This document shows, piece by piece, positions 1 through 11,474 of a stretch of DNA of 64,000 bases. A program made the position numbers and the translations under genes. Source of the stretch: Verpa conica. Taxonomy: Eukaryota > Ascomycota > Pezizomycetes > Pezizales > Morchellaceae. The DNA lies in assembly GCA_033030425.1 (NCBI GenBank), contig JAUFSD010000006.1, positions 1,240,001-1,304,000 of the forward strand, written 5' to 3'. The notes beneath the pieces are model-generated. The model saw only the letters and a program-made list of their open reading frames with translations. It ran no database searches and was not told where the DNA came from. Positions within the stretch are counted from its first letter, which is position 1. The number at the start of each line of letters is the position of its first letter.

Positions 1-300
1 TTCTGTTGTAGATGACGAAATTTACATCAATTGTGTCCGTATCATCAAATCTGATGCAATTACAAGTAATGGTGTGATTCATACCGTTGAGCAGGTATGG
101 TGCCTTAAGTTTCTTCCATATATTTTTTTACTGACCTATCTTAGATCCTGACTCCTTTGGCTTCTCCACCATCATGTGGGGGCGCACCATTCAACTCAAC
201 CGGGCCCGTACAGTTCACTGGATCTGCACCGGCAGGTAAAGCTACTAGCATAGGGGCCATTATCGGCACTATTTTTGTTATGGTTGGCTTGGCAATTTAG
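1..300 (+). CDS. Fasciclin (FAS1) domain protein, GPI-anchored, 3' end only
   Basis: This is the last part of a cell-surface adhesion-type protein; its 5' end lies outside the window. Two exons are visible: 2-94 and 145-300, with a 50-nt intron (donor GTATGG, branch CTGAC, acceptor TTAG). The first exon encodes the end of a FAS1 domain, including the typical run SNGVIHTVEQ (family pattern NGVIHxID near the domain end). After the intron comes a short Ser/Pro/Gly linker and a hydrophobic tail (IGAIIGTIFVMVGLAI) directly before the stop. That tail has the form of a GPI-anchor addition signal with a small-residue omega region (SAPAG). Known for the family: extracellular, often cell-wall or membrane attached. 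Inferred here: surface-displayed and GPI-linked. The number of FAS1 domains cannot be seen. Confidence 0.85.
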
Positions 301-2260
301 AGACTTGAGAGCTTTCTTTTTTTTTGAATTTTTTTTTTCTTCTCATTAATGATAACTTGGCAAAACGCCATCTCTCTTGTAATCACACTTATTAAGCAAG
401 GCCAACCTTTTGATACCTAAACTTGTGCCTTTAGTGAATGGTTCCACCACAGGTGATTAGCCGTCTTTAAGAACCTACCCAGTGTAATAAACAACTGTCT
501 CAACAGCCAGTGGGGTTAAAATAAGAATTCTAATTAGGACTAAGCTTGGCGATCATTTTCCCGCCCAAGCGCTACTAGGGAAGAGCGCAAGTCTCGGACA
601 GGGGCCTCTATTGGCCTCTCGTGAACGGAGTTACAGTTGCTGATTGCAAAGAAGGTAAGGACACTTGTAACGCTATTAGCCATGCAGTCAGCATCGCTTA
701 AACCCCCCAATCAAAACTATTGCATGTAGTTTCACCCGAGATTTAGCGAGCGGGCCTGTTGTAAATCATGCATATGTGACTGGGCCTGAACGAAAGAGCC
801 AACCAAAAGCTCGTTGGGCTTAGGGCAGGCAAGGTTGACAGGCGCCACTAACTGGACGTTATCTTCCTGTCCAGTCGTAATATGTACGTTTTTGTAATAA
901 CCCTATAGGCCTATCTACTTGTGGCCAGATACAATGGTACTCAGTTACCGATTTCCCGATTGCCAAAAGAAAAGAAAGAAAGAAAGAAACCTTAGTAGAT
1001 ATCTTTACACATCAAAAAGTACATATAGGCTTGCAGCCTAGAGTTAGTGGTGACACAGTTTTTCCCCCCCTCTCCCCAAAAGATATACACGAAGTTAGCG
1101 AACAACCTATCGCATCATTAGGATTTTGAACAACGACACTTTCTTGGCGCAAAGCGCTTCTACTCCAATATGAATGGCGTTTCCAGAATAGGTTGTTTGC
1201 AGGTCCGGGAACGTCACTCGTACGACCACATGAATGGCCGCGCAAAAGTTGAGGCTTTCAAATGATCTTAAATGAGCCCAATATAATTACCGAATTTAGG
1301 GAAATATCCTGTCATTCTATCCTAATCTAGAGGTGGTCAGTTGTGTTTTAAAAGAAAAAAAGAAAAAAAGAACCTAAGCATCCCACATGCGTTCTATACG
1401 CACGGACAAGGCAGCTCGATCTTCATATTGAAAAAGAAAAAAGAATTATAGTAGAATTTATCTGAGCCTAGGAGTTAATTTATTGTCGTAGTTCAGCTTG
1501 CAAACACATTTAACGGCTGGTATCATGAACTAGGAGCGGGGAGTGGGGCTGAAACTATGTTCTAGATGATAAGTACAGCTGAACTAGAGCCTCAATTACC
1601 ACTAGTAAATAAGCATCCTTTGATCAATAAGCCAGCTACAGTCAACTCGACCCCACTTGTGCTTCTGGCTTTATATAATACTGCGGTAGTTCTAAAGGTT
1701 ATGTCTTAGAGCGCTATTATAGATGTTTGCCTTAAGACTCAACTCTTTGGCCCCCATAAGATTGATGTAGGACAAAGGCTATCGCAGCCTTTTGAGGGCG
1801 GGAGGTAAATTACTCATAGCCACTGTTCGAGTTATGTTGCCTTAGAGGGTAATATGCCTACGAACACCAAAAACCCACGATAGACAGCAGAAAGCTTTCC
1901 AGGGTTATAGCCAATTCGAGAATCTCTTTGGCAGGTTCCTCTACCAACCAACATCTACCAGAGGTTCCTTGAGCTCTCCCCCCCTAGGCAATATAGCTCT
2001 AAAACGGTGCCGTAAGTAGTCTTTGTTTTTCAACTTAGCTAATTTACTATACACCCGAATTCCGAGCTGTGACAAGAGAGATAAGCCAAAACACCAAACG
2101 AGGAATAAAACCTTTGGGGATTGTGAAAGGACCCTCCAGAAATGCAGATAAAGAAAAACTCCTGAAAGAAAAGAAACCTAAAAGTAATAATAGTAATAAT
2201 CCGAAACCATATCAAAACAGTGCTCCCAAGCCAAAAAAAAAAAAAAAAACTGCACCACGA
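301..2260. other. Intergenic, no gene recognised
   Basis: About 2 kb between the fasciclin gene and the 3' end of the DysF gene. It contains only short stop-rich reading frames, several A-rich runs (970-990, 1350-1370, 1425-1445, 2150-2250) and no recognisable RNA gene or repeat. The A/T-rich part next to 2260 is probably 3'UTR of the minus-strand gene. Confidence 0.6.
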
Positions 2261-4094
2261 TTACACGCTAGTATCCTTTCCCTTTCCCTTCCTATCTAAA
2301 GTTGCTGACACCCTCGGAGCTTCCCTTTTCACTGCGCTGCCCACAAATTTCCCACTTCCTCCTTCACCCGCAGTGAATTCCGCCCCACTCAAACCTATCT
2401 CGTCTTCTGTAGCTAATGTTGTTTCCCCATTTGCAGAGGCGCTTGCTACGTCACTCCAGTATTCCATTCTTCGTACCTCCTCTTCTGCTATTGTTATTGA
2501 GCTTTTTAACGCCTGTATCTTGCGTTCGAGCCGCTCTTTGGCTTCCTGCTCAGCTTCTGGCGATCCAACACGGTCTTTAGCCACCGTTTTATGATCTATT
2601 GGGACTGCTAGAGGGGGGTTTGGTGGCTCGACAGGTGATGGTGGGAGTAGCACGTTTTGTGATGATGCAGAGATCTGTGATAATGGAGTCGTAGGTTCTG
2701 ATGGTGATGGTGGCAACGGCGCCGGGGGTGTTGATGGAGTGCTAACTGCCGGTATCTGTGAAGATTCTGTCTTTTCAGCGGCTTCAGCCTCCCTGATAAG
2801 CAACGATAGTAAGTTCCGTCGTGATGCTTGAAAGATCATAAGTGCCATGATTGTTGGTATCCGTTCTGCCAAATATTCCACCTCCTCTCCACCCTCGCCA
2901 AGGAAGTTTTCTACAGCCTCAATCTTCTCTCGGTCTAGTCGGGAAGTACGGAGGATGTTCATGAGCATGGGGATATCTTTTATTCCTTCTTTCTCTGCTT
3001 GCTCAGAGTCTTCTACTCCATCACCATCCTCATCCTTCCAGCTCCAGCCTTCACCGCCCATAACGCTTCGCTTCTTCTTCCCGCCTATTATTGTAGATCC
3101 ATCGATGTTGGTTTGACGAGTATGAGAATGAATCGTGAAGTAATCCTGATTAAGCCCATGCCCCCTCTCTCTACTCCCATTGCGGCTACTACACGCACTT
3201 TCACTCTCGTGGCCATGTAGCTTTACACGCTTTCTTAGCCAGCGCCGCCGGCGCACAAAGGAGTGAAACCAGATGTGAGTACCGTGCCAGGAGAAAGTGG
3301 GGTTGAAGGAGAAGGAGTATGTCCACCCTTCCTCATCCACATCGCTTGTCATATCTACATACCAGGTCTTCCATGCCCAGGTCCATGAAGGGTCTGGGAC
3401 TTGTGCATCGACGATTGAGACGGCAGAATTGTGGTAGAGGGAATTTTGCCAGGGAGAGGGGTCAAAATTGAGGAGGCCCTTAGCGGAGAAGAAGGGGATT
3501 CCACAGATGAACATCCTATAAAAGAGTTAATTATACTATTCCAGTTACTCATGATCAAGACCAAGATTTGGGAGTTTACCCGCGCTGGTTCTCGTAAAGA
3601 ATATCGATCTGTGCTATCTCCTTCTCCTCCTTCCCATCCTTCTTTCTCCCTGTTCTCCTTTCTGTATTACCCCCTCCATTAACCTTTTTTTTATTACCCC
3701 CTGTATCGCTCCTTTCCCGTCCTCTTGCTACCCCCTCCTCAGGTGTACTATCCGCACTACTACTACCAACAATCTCATCCTCGCCCACCCGCTCTACCAC
3801 CCCCCCTGCCCTCGGATCAGGCAACTCTTCATTCCCCGAGGTAGATCCAGAAAGGCACTCATCACTCGGAAAAGGATCTGTACTCCACCGTTTATATTTC
3901 CTTTGGGCGATTGCCTTCCGTAAAGTCTCCCGTCGCCCTGGTACTTTCGCAGAGGAGGCTGCAGAGGCTAGGTTCTCCTCTGATCCAGAGGGAGACGAGG
4001 ATAGAGCAGCGGGGATTGTATTGTCAAGGAGATTTATGCGGCTCGGGGTCGGGGTTGTTGTGTGTGCAGTGGAGGAGACAGATGGAGTGACCAT
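2261..4094 (-). CDS. Peroxin/ferlin-like (DysF) domain protein, 589 aa
   Basis: Two exons on the minus strand, 4094-3580 and 3515-2261, joined across a 64-nt intron (donor GTAAAC, acceptor TATAG). The splice restores the conserved block ILYENQRGMFICGIPFFS. Residues 1-160 are disordered and basic. Residues about 165-272 form a DysF module: YENQRG, LLNFDPSPW, then WTWAWKTWYVDMTSDVDEEG and WTYSFSF, and the closing VRRRRWLRKR. A helical region follows (about 345-400, with SRLDREKIEAVENF), then a Pro/Ser linker and a coiled coil near residues 505-535. DysF modules occur in yeast Pex30-32 and fission yeast Spo73/Mug65, where they act at peroxisome-associated ER or in spore membrane formation. I see no transmembrane segment, which favours the soluble Spo73/Mug65 group over Pex30. 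The exact role is inferred. Confidence 0.82.
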
Positions 4095-5084
4095 TGGTTA
4101 GTTTACTGTGTCGATGGTTGGTGGTTGGGTGGTGCAGGAACACGTGTATGCGTGATGGGTGAAGAAGCGAGGAGGCTCAATTAGTGGGTTCCTGGATAAA
4201 TTAGGTGAGGATTCGGCAAGGGGTTGTGGATGACATGGGAAGAGCTTGAGATGCAAGATAGATTAAAGATGGTGGAGAAAGAAGGGAAGGGAGGGGGGTG
4301 TAGATGATAGATGATAGAGGATAGAGGAAGGTGAGGTTCAAGGGGGTTAGAGTATGAAAGCTGGAACCTGGAACAATTCTTGGTGTTTCGTCACCACCAC
4401 CGATCTGCACAGGGGAGAGGAGGGACCATCATCGTCAAGCCACAGTCAAGATAGCAGACGTCATGTCACATGTAGCGGTGGGATTGGTCTGACTTGTTTC
4501 TTCACCTTCTTTGATCCTTCTTCACCTTCTCTTCCAAGCAATCAATTTATAGACATAGGGGCTCGAATTCCTGATTGAATTCTGTGTCGTACTCTACTCC
4601 CCATTCAATTACCCATAGTGAGCGCAGAACAGGGAACTAGCAGGTATAGGATCAAGTGGTAACTATCGTACTCTAAAGCCAGCCAAATGCGTCCAAGAAT
4701 CAGCACCATGGAACTCGCCACAGCTAGATGGGATTCCCACCTTCGCCCTTTCGCCATACTTGGATTTCTTATCCTGTTCTGTCCTGTCCCGTCCCGCCCT
4801 GCCCTGCCACTGCCACTGCCATGTTCCCCTCCCCATTCCGCCGGCCAGCATCTGCGTGTGGTAACCTCTCGTAGACACTAATATGGTTGCCTGGTTGTGG
4901 CACTGACTGACGAGCGATGACGTATTACAACGCTCACCTTCAACTCCGTGATGAACTCAAATAGCCCGAACCCCCCTCCAAAATAATATTCAATCATTCT
5001 TCATTCTTCTGCATCATCACTTGATCTTACGCAAACTTCCAATTAATTCAATTTCTTCATCTCCACAACTACCACAGAATAAAC
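4095..5084. other. Divergent intergenic/promoter region
   Basis: A gap of about 990 bp shared by two genes transcribed away from each other (the DysF gene on minus, the small membrane protein on plus). 4700-4830 is GC-rich with short direct repeats of CCTGTCC/CCCGTCCCG and CTGCCACTGCCACTGCC type. A CCAAC/ATTC-rich stretch with CCACAACTACC precedes the start codon at 5085. No coding frame here is convincing. Confidence 0.5.
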
Positions 5085-5669
5085 ATGTCTACTCCCAACC
5101 CTAACATTCCTCGTGCTGGCCCTCCCAGATCCCGTCTCCCTACATATCTCGGCGTAGGTGCTGCTGCTGTACTGGGATACTACTTCTACAACGCGGGTGG
5201 TGACCCTAAGGTTGCGAGAAAGGATGCAAAGCGTTAGTATAACTACTCAATTAGCAAGTATCGGTAGCTATAGGAATGATATTAATATGGGATATCTGTG
5301 GAATAGACGACGCAGCCGTTGCCTCTGCAAAGATCCGCGATCAACTCCCCGGCCACGCAAAGGAGGCTAAGACTTCTGCCGAAGAGGCACTTGCACGTGT
5401 TGGTAGTGAAGTCGACTCTACTGTCCGCGAAGGTACTATCCTATTCCACATACCCCTTCTCCCCTTCTACCCACCCACACTGCCCCCACTTGGACAGTTC
5501 CTAACACGCCACAGGCAAGAACCGTATAGCGCAAGGCCAGAAAACCCTTGAACAGACCAAGGATCGTACCGGCAGCGCTATCATGAGTAAAATCGATCAA
5601 GCAGACTTGAAGCTAGAGGAAGAGGCGAGTAAGGCTAAGAAAAGTGTCGGGGGATGGTTTGGGAAATAG
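5085..5669 (+). CDS. Small membrane protein of the fungal 'calcofluor white hypersensitive' family, 142 aa
   Basis: Three exons: 5085-5232, 5307-5432 and 5515-5669 (introns of 74 and 82 nt, acceptors AATAG and ACAG). The reading phase is kept at both junctions. The protein starts MSTPNPNIPRAGPPRSRLP, followed by a single hydrophobic segment (about residues 21-37, YLGVGAAAVLGYYFYNAGG) and then GDPKVARKDAK. The rest is a charged amphipathic helix rich in Ala/Lys/Glu with SAEEALARVGSEVDSTVREG, ending in KKSVGGWFGK. The LPTYLGVGAA...YYFYNAGGDPKVA pattern is what I recall for short fungal proteins annotated as calcofluor white hypersensitive. They are thought to be mitochondrial or other organelle membrane proteins, and their molecular function is not established. 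The start codon follows AACATG and fits the family length. Confidence 0.75.
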
Positions 5670-7896
5670 ACCGCGATATTGGCCTTTTCATTTGTTACTG
5701 AAGCATGATGGTGGTGAAGGATTGACAAAGGGGGAAGGGACCATAATAGCAGAAAGTCAGCTGGCAAGACTAAGGTCCTGGGACGTTATTGGTACAGACT
5801 TATTTGAGGATTGTAATTAATTCCATTAAGATTACATCTTTTTTCTAGTGATATTTGCTTAACCAGTGCAAGTGAGCTGTTCTGGCCCTCAGTTCTAGGA
5901 AAGGGTCTACTGTCGGTGTAATCCCTAGAAAAACCAGAATCCCCCTTAGCAAATAGTCAAATTAGTAATATGTTTGTTGCATCTTAAAAAGCTGTAAATA
6001 GCATGAGGTAATAGCATGAATACTAGCCGATACGTTTTGAAGGAACCCCAAGAGCTATTTACATCTACATGTAGTCGCCCCTCCTAGACCCGGGTAAGAT
6101 ACACCCCCATTACCGCTCATACTATTGTCGATAGCGAGTGATATCCAGTGACTAATATAATGGTAGAGTCCTGCCTTAATTTCATTTTTATCTCACTTTA
6201 TACATTAATTTATCCAAGTTAGTGACAGGAAATCGAGGGCTAAAACAGGCTCAGTACACGTTCAGAACAAATTTTCAAAGGTCTGCACAAGCTCGTCTTT
6301 GCTACTGTCCCCCCACCCACACCTCTAGAAGAGTTGCTTTAGTCGCGCCTAAGTAATGACAGATAATCAAGTCAAGAGCTTGATGAGGTGGCGGCACGCA
6401 GATCAATAGTAGGAGAAGTATATAGAGGCCAAGACATAGGGTTACATGTATATCTGGGGTAGGGTGTGCGTTAGAAGTCTACAAGCTTGTCATGGGTTTT
6501 ACACACTGCTACACTTTCTGCCAGAGTCTGTGTTGCACTGGCATAGTTTTATGACTTAAATACAAATTTTATACATTAATTAATATATAAATTTAGTGTC
6601 TTTCGATCCGTATTATACATGTAGGAATTAATCAGGCCTGCGTAAACACTAGTCCTAGTTACAGGGTAGAGGGCTCACAGGTACAAAGTATCTCAACATA
6701 GGCTTTACCTCGAGCTTCCACATTAGCTAGCTAGATATATAGCTAAAATCCAAAAGCGGATAAAGGCTACTTAACTAGGGTTGGATTTTAAGCTCGCATT
6801 GCCTAATAAATAGTATGTTAGTGATGAAAGGGAAAATAGGGTTAGTTTTGCTTATCTACTCTGGCGCCCTACCTAATATTCATATTATTACGATGGCTCT
6901 TAAACATACTTCCATTCAGAAGATGTACTAGTTAGGGTAACCTAGCCAAGGTGATATAAGCCTGTTTGACGTGACCCCTGTACCTTTCTAGCAGGGGCTT
7001 AAGTGGGTTTAGGTTAACGTGGAATTACATCGCGGATTTAGGGATACTTATCCGAGTTTCAACAGATCGGCAGTTTATCGTTACCGGTCCCTCGCCCGGG
7101 GAGTGTGTGGCTATCGCAATGCATACAGAGTATAAAGTAGTTAGTGGCAGTGTTTGCCAGTTTTTAGTTCTCTATTCTTAGAGATGAATCGCTAGTAGTA
7201 ATAAGCTGTTACTTTCTCTATACGCAACTACAAATACACGTAAGCGACCGAGACCACTAGCCATATAATCAACCAAAGGTTTTAGGGTATCGGAAGCCGG
7301 ATGGCGATGAACATGGTTCTCTTAGCCTATGTTTTACATTCCTCCGTTTTAAGCACTTGTAAACTAGGATCATGATATCAGTAATAAATAATTCACATGT
7401 TTCAGTAAGACCCAGTTCTCTATACCCCCGCATGATGGTCCTTAACTCTAGCTCACTTACTCAATCCGCCGTTTTGAAGTCTTTCACCTAGGACGGTAAT
7501 GGATCTGTGAACCCCCCCTAGTCAGGTACTAATTGGCTAAAATTATATGTCTATGTAGTACAGAAATCTGTTTTATCGCTAGAAACTTTCCCTTTATGGT
7601 ATATTTGCCCGTGGATCCAGGTAACAGACTTCAAAAAGGCGGCTTGAGTAAGTATTTTCGACTATAGATAATAATAATAACCCTTGGCGTCATGCTATTT
7701 CCCGGTGTGATTAATAGTAGGGAATTACATGTGAATGAAGGCCAACTACCCAATAAACTAGGCACATACAAGAACTCCGTCAAATTAAAGTACTAACGCT
7801 ACCAGAGCGCAGCCTACATGTATATAAGGGTGGGACTTTCTACCAATAACGTCCATCTCATCCCCACAAACCAACCTAATAAATACCCAAATTAAA
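5670..7896. other. AT-rich gene-poor gap
   Basis: About 2.2 kb with no supported gene. It is AT-rich and stop-dense in all frames. It holds four copies of the palindrome TACATGTA (6066, 6443, 6616, 7815). No terminal inverted repeats or long tandem arrays were seen. The last part is the promoter of the secreted hydrolase. Confidence 0.55.
7821..7828 (+). promoter_or_regulatory. TATA box of the secreted hydrolase gene
   Basis: TATATAAG lies 69 bp upstream of the start codon at 7897 and partly overlaps a TACATGTA palindrome (7815-7822). The leader after it is CAACC/CCAAA rich, as is common before fungal start codons. Spacing supports a core-promoter role. Confidence 0.5.
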
Positions 7897-8964
7897 ATGT
7901 TCCGAATCACAGAACCCATACTTAGATTCCTCTTACTATATTTCTGTCTCTTCACGTCACTCATATACACTGCGCATGCAGCCGTTCCCTCATTTGATGG
8001 TACCTCCAAAATCATGGGAGCAGGAACTTACCCTCGTTCAACCCGCCTCAGCGATAACTCCCTCCTCGGAGTCTACACTGCCTTCGAGAACACTGAGAAT
8101 GTCATCAAGGTGATCTGCAGCACAGACAACGGCGACTCCTGGAGCGCCTACGGTGAAGTAACCCGGGGCGTTGGAGATATCGACAACGGTTTTCTCCTCC
8201 AACTTTCAAACGGCCATATTCTCTGTGCTTTCAGAAACCACTCAAAAGTGAATGGCGAATACACAGTTTATCGCATCACGATCTGTATTTCGACAGATGG
8301 TGGGAAGACCTGGGCATACTTGAGCACGGCCGAAGCGAGTGGGCCTCCAAATGGGCTTTGGGAGCCATTCATGAGAATTGGGAACGATGGGAGGATCCAA
8401 TTATACTATTCCAGAGAACTAGCTTCAAATGATCAAGATAACCTTGTACGCTTCTCTTCAGATGGAGGCGCAAGCTGGAGTGGCTCTACTATAGTTTCCG
8501 GTTCTGGAATCACTGCGAGAGATGGGATGGTTGGGATTACCAAGTTCAACGATGGCCAAGAGAAGCTTATTTCAATTTTCGAAACTAACGAAGACGGCAC
8601 GTTTGGCCTCAAATCAACCACATCCTCGGACGACGGCGCCACCTGGGGTAATCGTCAGTCAGTCTATCACGCAACTGGGACAAACAACAATGCAGGTGCT
8701 CCCCAGATCACGAATGCGGGTGGGAACTTGGTTGTTAGCTTTATGACGGACGAGGATACGAGCTTGCATCAGTGGGTGACGGGTGCTTCAGTTAAAATCA
8801 TTACTTCTACTACAATAAGCTCCGGATCAATTAGTTGGGGTAATAAGTTGACTGTGGGTGATGTACAGTCGAACTGGCCGGGCTTGATGACTCTTGATAG
8901 CACTCACGTTTTGGTGATGTATGATCATGGTGGGGCGAAAAGCCAGAGGATATTGCTTCAGTAA
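7897..8964 (+). CDS. Secreted sialidase-fold (BNR/Asp-box) glycoside hydrolase, GH93-like, 355 aa
   Basis: This is an intronless gene. The N-terminus is a clear signal peptide (residues 1-28, hydrophobic FLLLYFCLFTSLIYTAHA, cleavage after AHA). The mature protein carries four Asp boxes of the S-x-D-x-G-x-S/T-W type at residues 75-82, 132-139, 187-194 and 243-250, the hallmark of a six-bladed sialidase-fold propeller. Two motifs, GLWEPF (Glu156) and LISIFETN (Glu229), resemble the acid/base and nucleophile regions of GH93 exo-1,5-alpha-L-arabinanases. That family is known to release arabinobiose from pectic arabinan. A GH33-type sialidase or another BNR hydrolase cannot be excluded from reading alone. 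Secretion and plant-polymer breakdown are therefore inferred. The gene stands alone between two AT-rich gaps and has a TATA box 69 bp upstream. Confidence 0.8.
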   Translation: MFRITEPILRFLLLYFCLFTSLIYTAHAAVPSFDGTSKIMGAGTYPRSTRLSDNSLLGVYTAFENTENVIKVICSTDNGDSWSAYGEVTRGVGDIDNGFLLQLSNGHILCAFRNHSKVNGEYTVYRITICISTDGGKTWAYLSTAEASGPPNGLWEPFMRIGNDGRIQLYYSRELASNDQDNLVRFSSDGGASWSGSTIVSGSGITARDGMVGITKFNDGQEKLISIFETNEDGTFGLKSTTSSDDGATWGNRQSVYHATGTNNNAGAPQITNAGGNLVVSFMTDEDTSLHQWVTGASVKIITSTTISSGSISWGNKLTVGDVQSNWPGLMTLDSTHVLVMYDHGGAKSQRILLQ

Positions 8965-9883
8965 ATTACAGAAGACTGAGGTCTTCAGAGCATTTGTTTA
9001 TAGCTACATATTTCTTAATGAATATAGAGACCAGGTTTTCCCCAACTAGAGCTTCTAGAAGTATACATTCATATAACTGTCCAATACTCCTCTCTAAGAT
9101 CCAACCCACTACTTCCAGGGGGGTCAACTACATGTAGCTGCTTAGATAATAACGAGTGATGTTACATGAATAAATACCTAACAGAGCGAATATATCTGCT
9201 TGCATCCAATTAAGGGCTTTCTAATTATCCCCTCCAATGATCCAAGCAACCAGCGCAAGGTCCACGCCAAGAAAAAGTCTTTTGTTTTAGTATTTGCGCC
9301 ACAATAAAACCACATTTTAAATAGGGAAAGACAGTGGTCTAGAAATGAGGCTATTCTTACTATGTAGCTTCATTATAAGTACATGGATATCCTATCACTA
9401 CCAGATAACATGTAGCCACATAAGACTAAAGAAAAGGTACCAGGAGCCGATAGTTTATATCAACTAGTAGGTCTTAAACTATATAGTTAGAGTCCTAAGA
9501 TTAGGGAGGGCTATATTAGAAATCGAGTTGCAATCACTTGGGGGGGGCTGCGGCGCGAAGTAGCTACAGTAAAATCGATCTATAAGAGTTCTGTTTATAA
9601 TATCCCCCTTATAATAATGCGGTCCGGACTTGGCAGGGGTTATTTTGTGTGTATTAGTAGAGCACTTTCCTATAGGAATATCTTTTTAAGAATACGAGTT
9701 CCTTCTAATCTCATATTCTTATAGGGCAAGTTTACTCCCAAACCCTAATAGCCGCTGTATATAAAATCATAAAACATACTTTGGGAGACTCAATCCAAGG
9801 TGATCACCCACACATGAGTCAAGAATTTATTAAAAGCATCTACCGAATACGCAAGGAAAAAAGATATCTTGTATTTGCAATTC
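8965..9883. other. AT-rich intergenic gap
   Basis: No gene seen. It contains a full CTACATGTAG palindrome at 9128, a related ACATGTAG at about 9409, and a G7 run near 9541. The part next to 9883 is probably the 3'UTR of the cyclophilin gene. Confidence 0.5.
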
Positions 9884-11474
9884 TTAACCAAAAAACTTCT
9901 TGTAAGCCTGCTTCTCCTTCTCCTTCTTCGCCTGGACCCTATCCTTCGCCGCATTAAAATCCTTCAAGACTGCAGCATCTCCTGGCGCATGTTTATTCGC
10001 CTCCTTCAGGTCCTCTAGTGCACCATCATCGTCCTTCAAAGCAGCCTTCGCAGTGGCCCTTCGGAATAATGCTTTGGCTTTGTCAGTGCCAGTAATTTCC
10101 GGAATAGCTAGTGCCTTCGTCGCAGAATCCTCGGCCTCGCGGTACAGCTTTTGCTTGTTTTGCAACAAAGCGCTATTGGAGAGCAACACAAATTTCAGGG
10201 CTTGGATGTTCTTGAAGAGTTCTGGTGGGTCACTTTCAACAAGGACGGGGTACTCGGCGAGGTAGCGGAGGCCTTTTGTGTATTTCTCGAGCCCGAGTTC
10301 CAAATCACCAGCCTTAAAGGCTTTGTTACCAAACTCTTTGAGTTCAGTCCCAATTCGGAGAATGGTGGCACCGTCCATTTCTGGATTCTCATCATCAGGG
10401 AAATCCTCATACTTATCACCAGTGCCGTCATCGCCGCGTCCGCCAATTTCTTCATCAGGTCCGCTGAGTTCACCGCAGTCTATGGGAGAATAACTTAGTA
10501 CTATTGATAATATCGAGATGCAGGAGAGGAAGAAAACTGACTTTCAATCACGACGGGTTTGCCAGGTTTGTCGGTGTTGTCTGTCTTCATTTCCTCGATT
10601 TTTCGAATTACACTCTTCCCGGATAGAACCTCGCCAAATACAACATGTTTCTGGTCTAAATGGGGGGTAGGAACGGTAGTGATGAAAAACTGACTTCCGT
10701 TGGTGCCTGCTCCGCCATCAGTCATCTTCGTTGTTAAATACCATTTTATAATGGTGGGTGGGATACATACCAGGACCAGCATTGGCCATGGAGAGCAGGA
10801 ACGGTTTATCATGCCTCTTCTCAAAATTTTCGTCCTCGAACTTCGTGCCATAAATCGATTCCCCACCGGACCTAGGCTGTGTCAGATCGTATCGTACCCA
10901 TGATAAGTGAAGGTACTATGATACCCATTGCCAGCAGTGAAGTCACCACCCTGGATCATAAAACGTTTGATAACACGGTGGAAAGCCGAGCCTTAAATTA
11001 AAATTCTTGTTAGCTATTGAAAACTCTAGGTTAAGAACGCAATTTAATGATAGATATACCCTTGTAGTGTAATGGCTTTCCAGTCTTTCCAATACCCTTC
11101 TCACCAGTGCACAAGGCACGGAAGTTCTCTGCTGTTTTCGGGACAACTATATGAAGTTATCAGCATTGCTGTATCGATCCTACCCACGAACTAGTTTTGA
11201 AGCTTACTATCATTATACTGTTTTCTTATACGTCAGGTTTCAACACAGCAACAACAAAAAAGACTATGACAGCGCAGGTTCATACCAGCTCGAAAACTAC
11301 ACGTTCGGCACGTTTACCGCCGATGGATATATCGAGAAAACAGCGAGCACGCTCTGCCGATTCGTCAAAGCACAGCCAACAGTCAGTCACAGTCTATTAT
11401 ACCCCGCAAAAAAAATTGCACCCCGCTATAATAAATGAAGAAAACTTACGGACGGGGGCAGATTCTTCAGCCAT
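9884..11474 (-). CDS. cpr6: Cyclophilin-40 type peptidyl-prolyl isomerase with TPR domain, 372 aa
   Basis: Hsp90 co-chaperone and peptidyl-prolyl cis-trans isomerase. Eight coding exons on the minus strand: 11474-11450, 11353-11286, 11217-11208, 11146-11060, 10991-10925, 10871-10771, 10706-10542 and 10479-9884. All junctions are in phase and give 372 residues, close to the about 370 of yeast Cpr6. The cyclophilin domain (about 10-175) has [49 protein letters not shown] and KHVVFG. His135 stands where cyclophilin A has the cyclosporin-contact Trp, as is usual in the Cyp40 group. The TPR part (about 205-360) has [19 protein letters not shown] and [12 protein letters not shown], the Lys/Asn/Arg positions that clamp the Hsp90 MEEVD tail. 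Exon 3 is only 10 nt (see findings). Short introns (53-96 nt) give an intron-dense gene. Confidence 0.95.
11208..11217 (-). other. 10-nt internal coding microexon of the cyclophilin-40 gene
   Basis: Minus-strand TATAATGATA flanked by CAG before and GTAAGC after. It supplies Tyr-Asn-Asp and the first base of Ile, completing ELYNDIVPKT. Skipping it shifts the frame, and reading straight on from exon 2 hits a stop two codons later. Confidence 0.85.
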
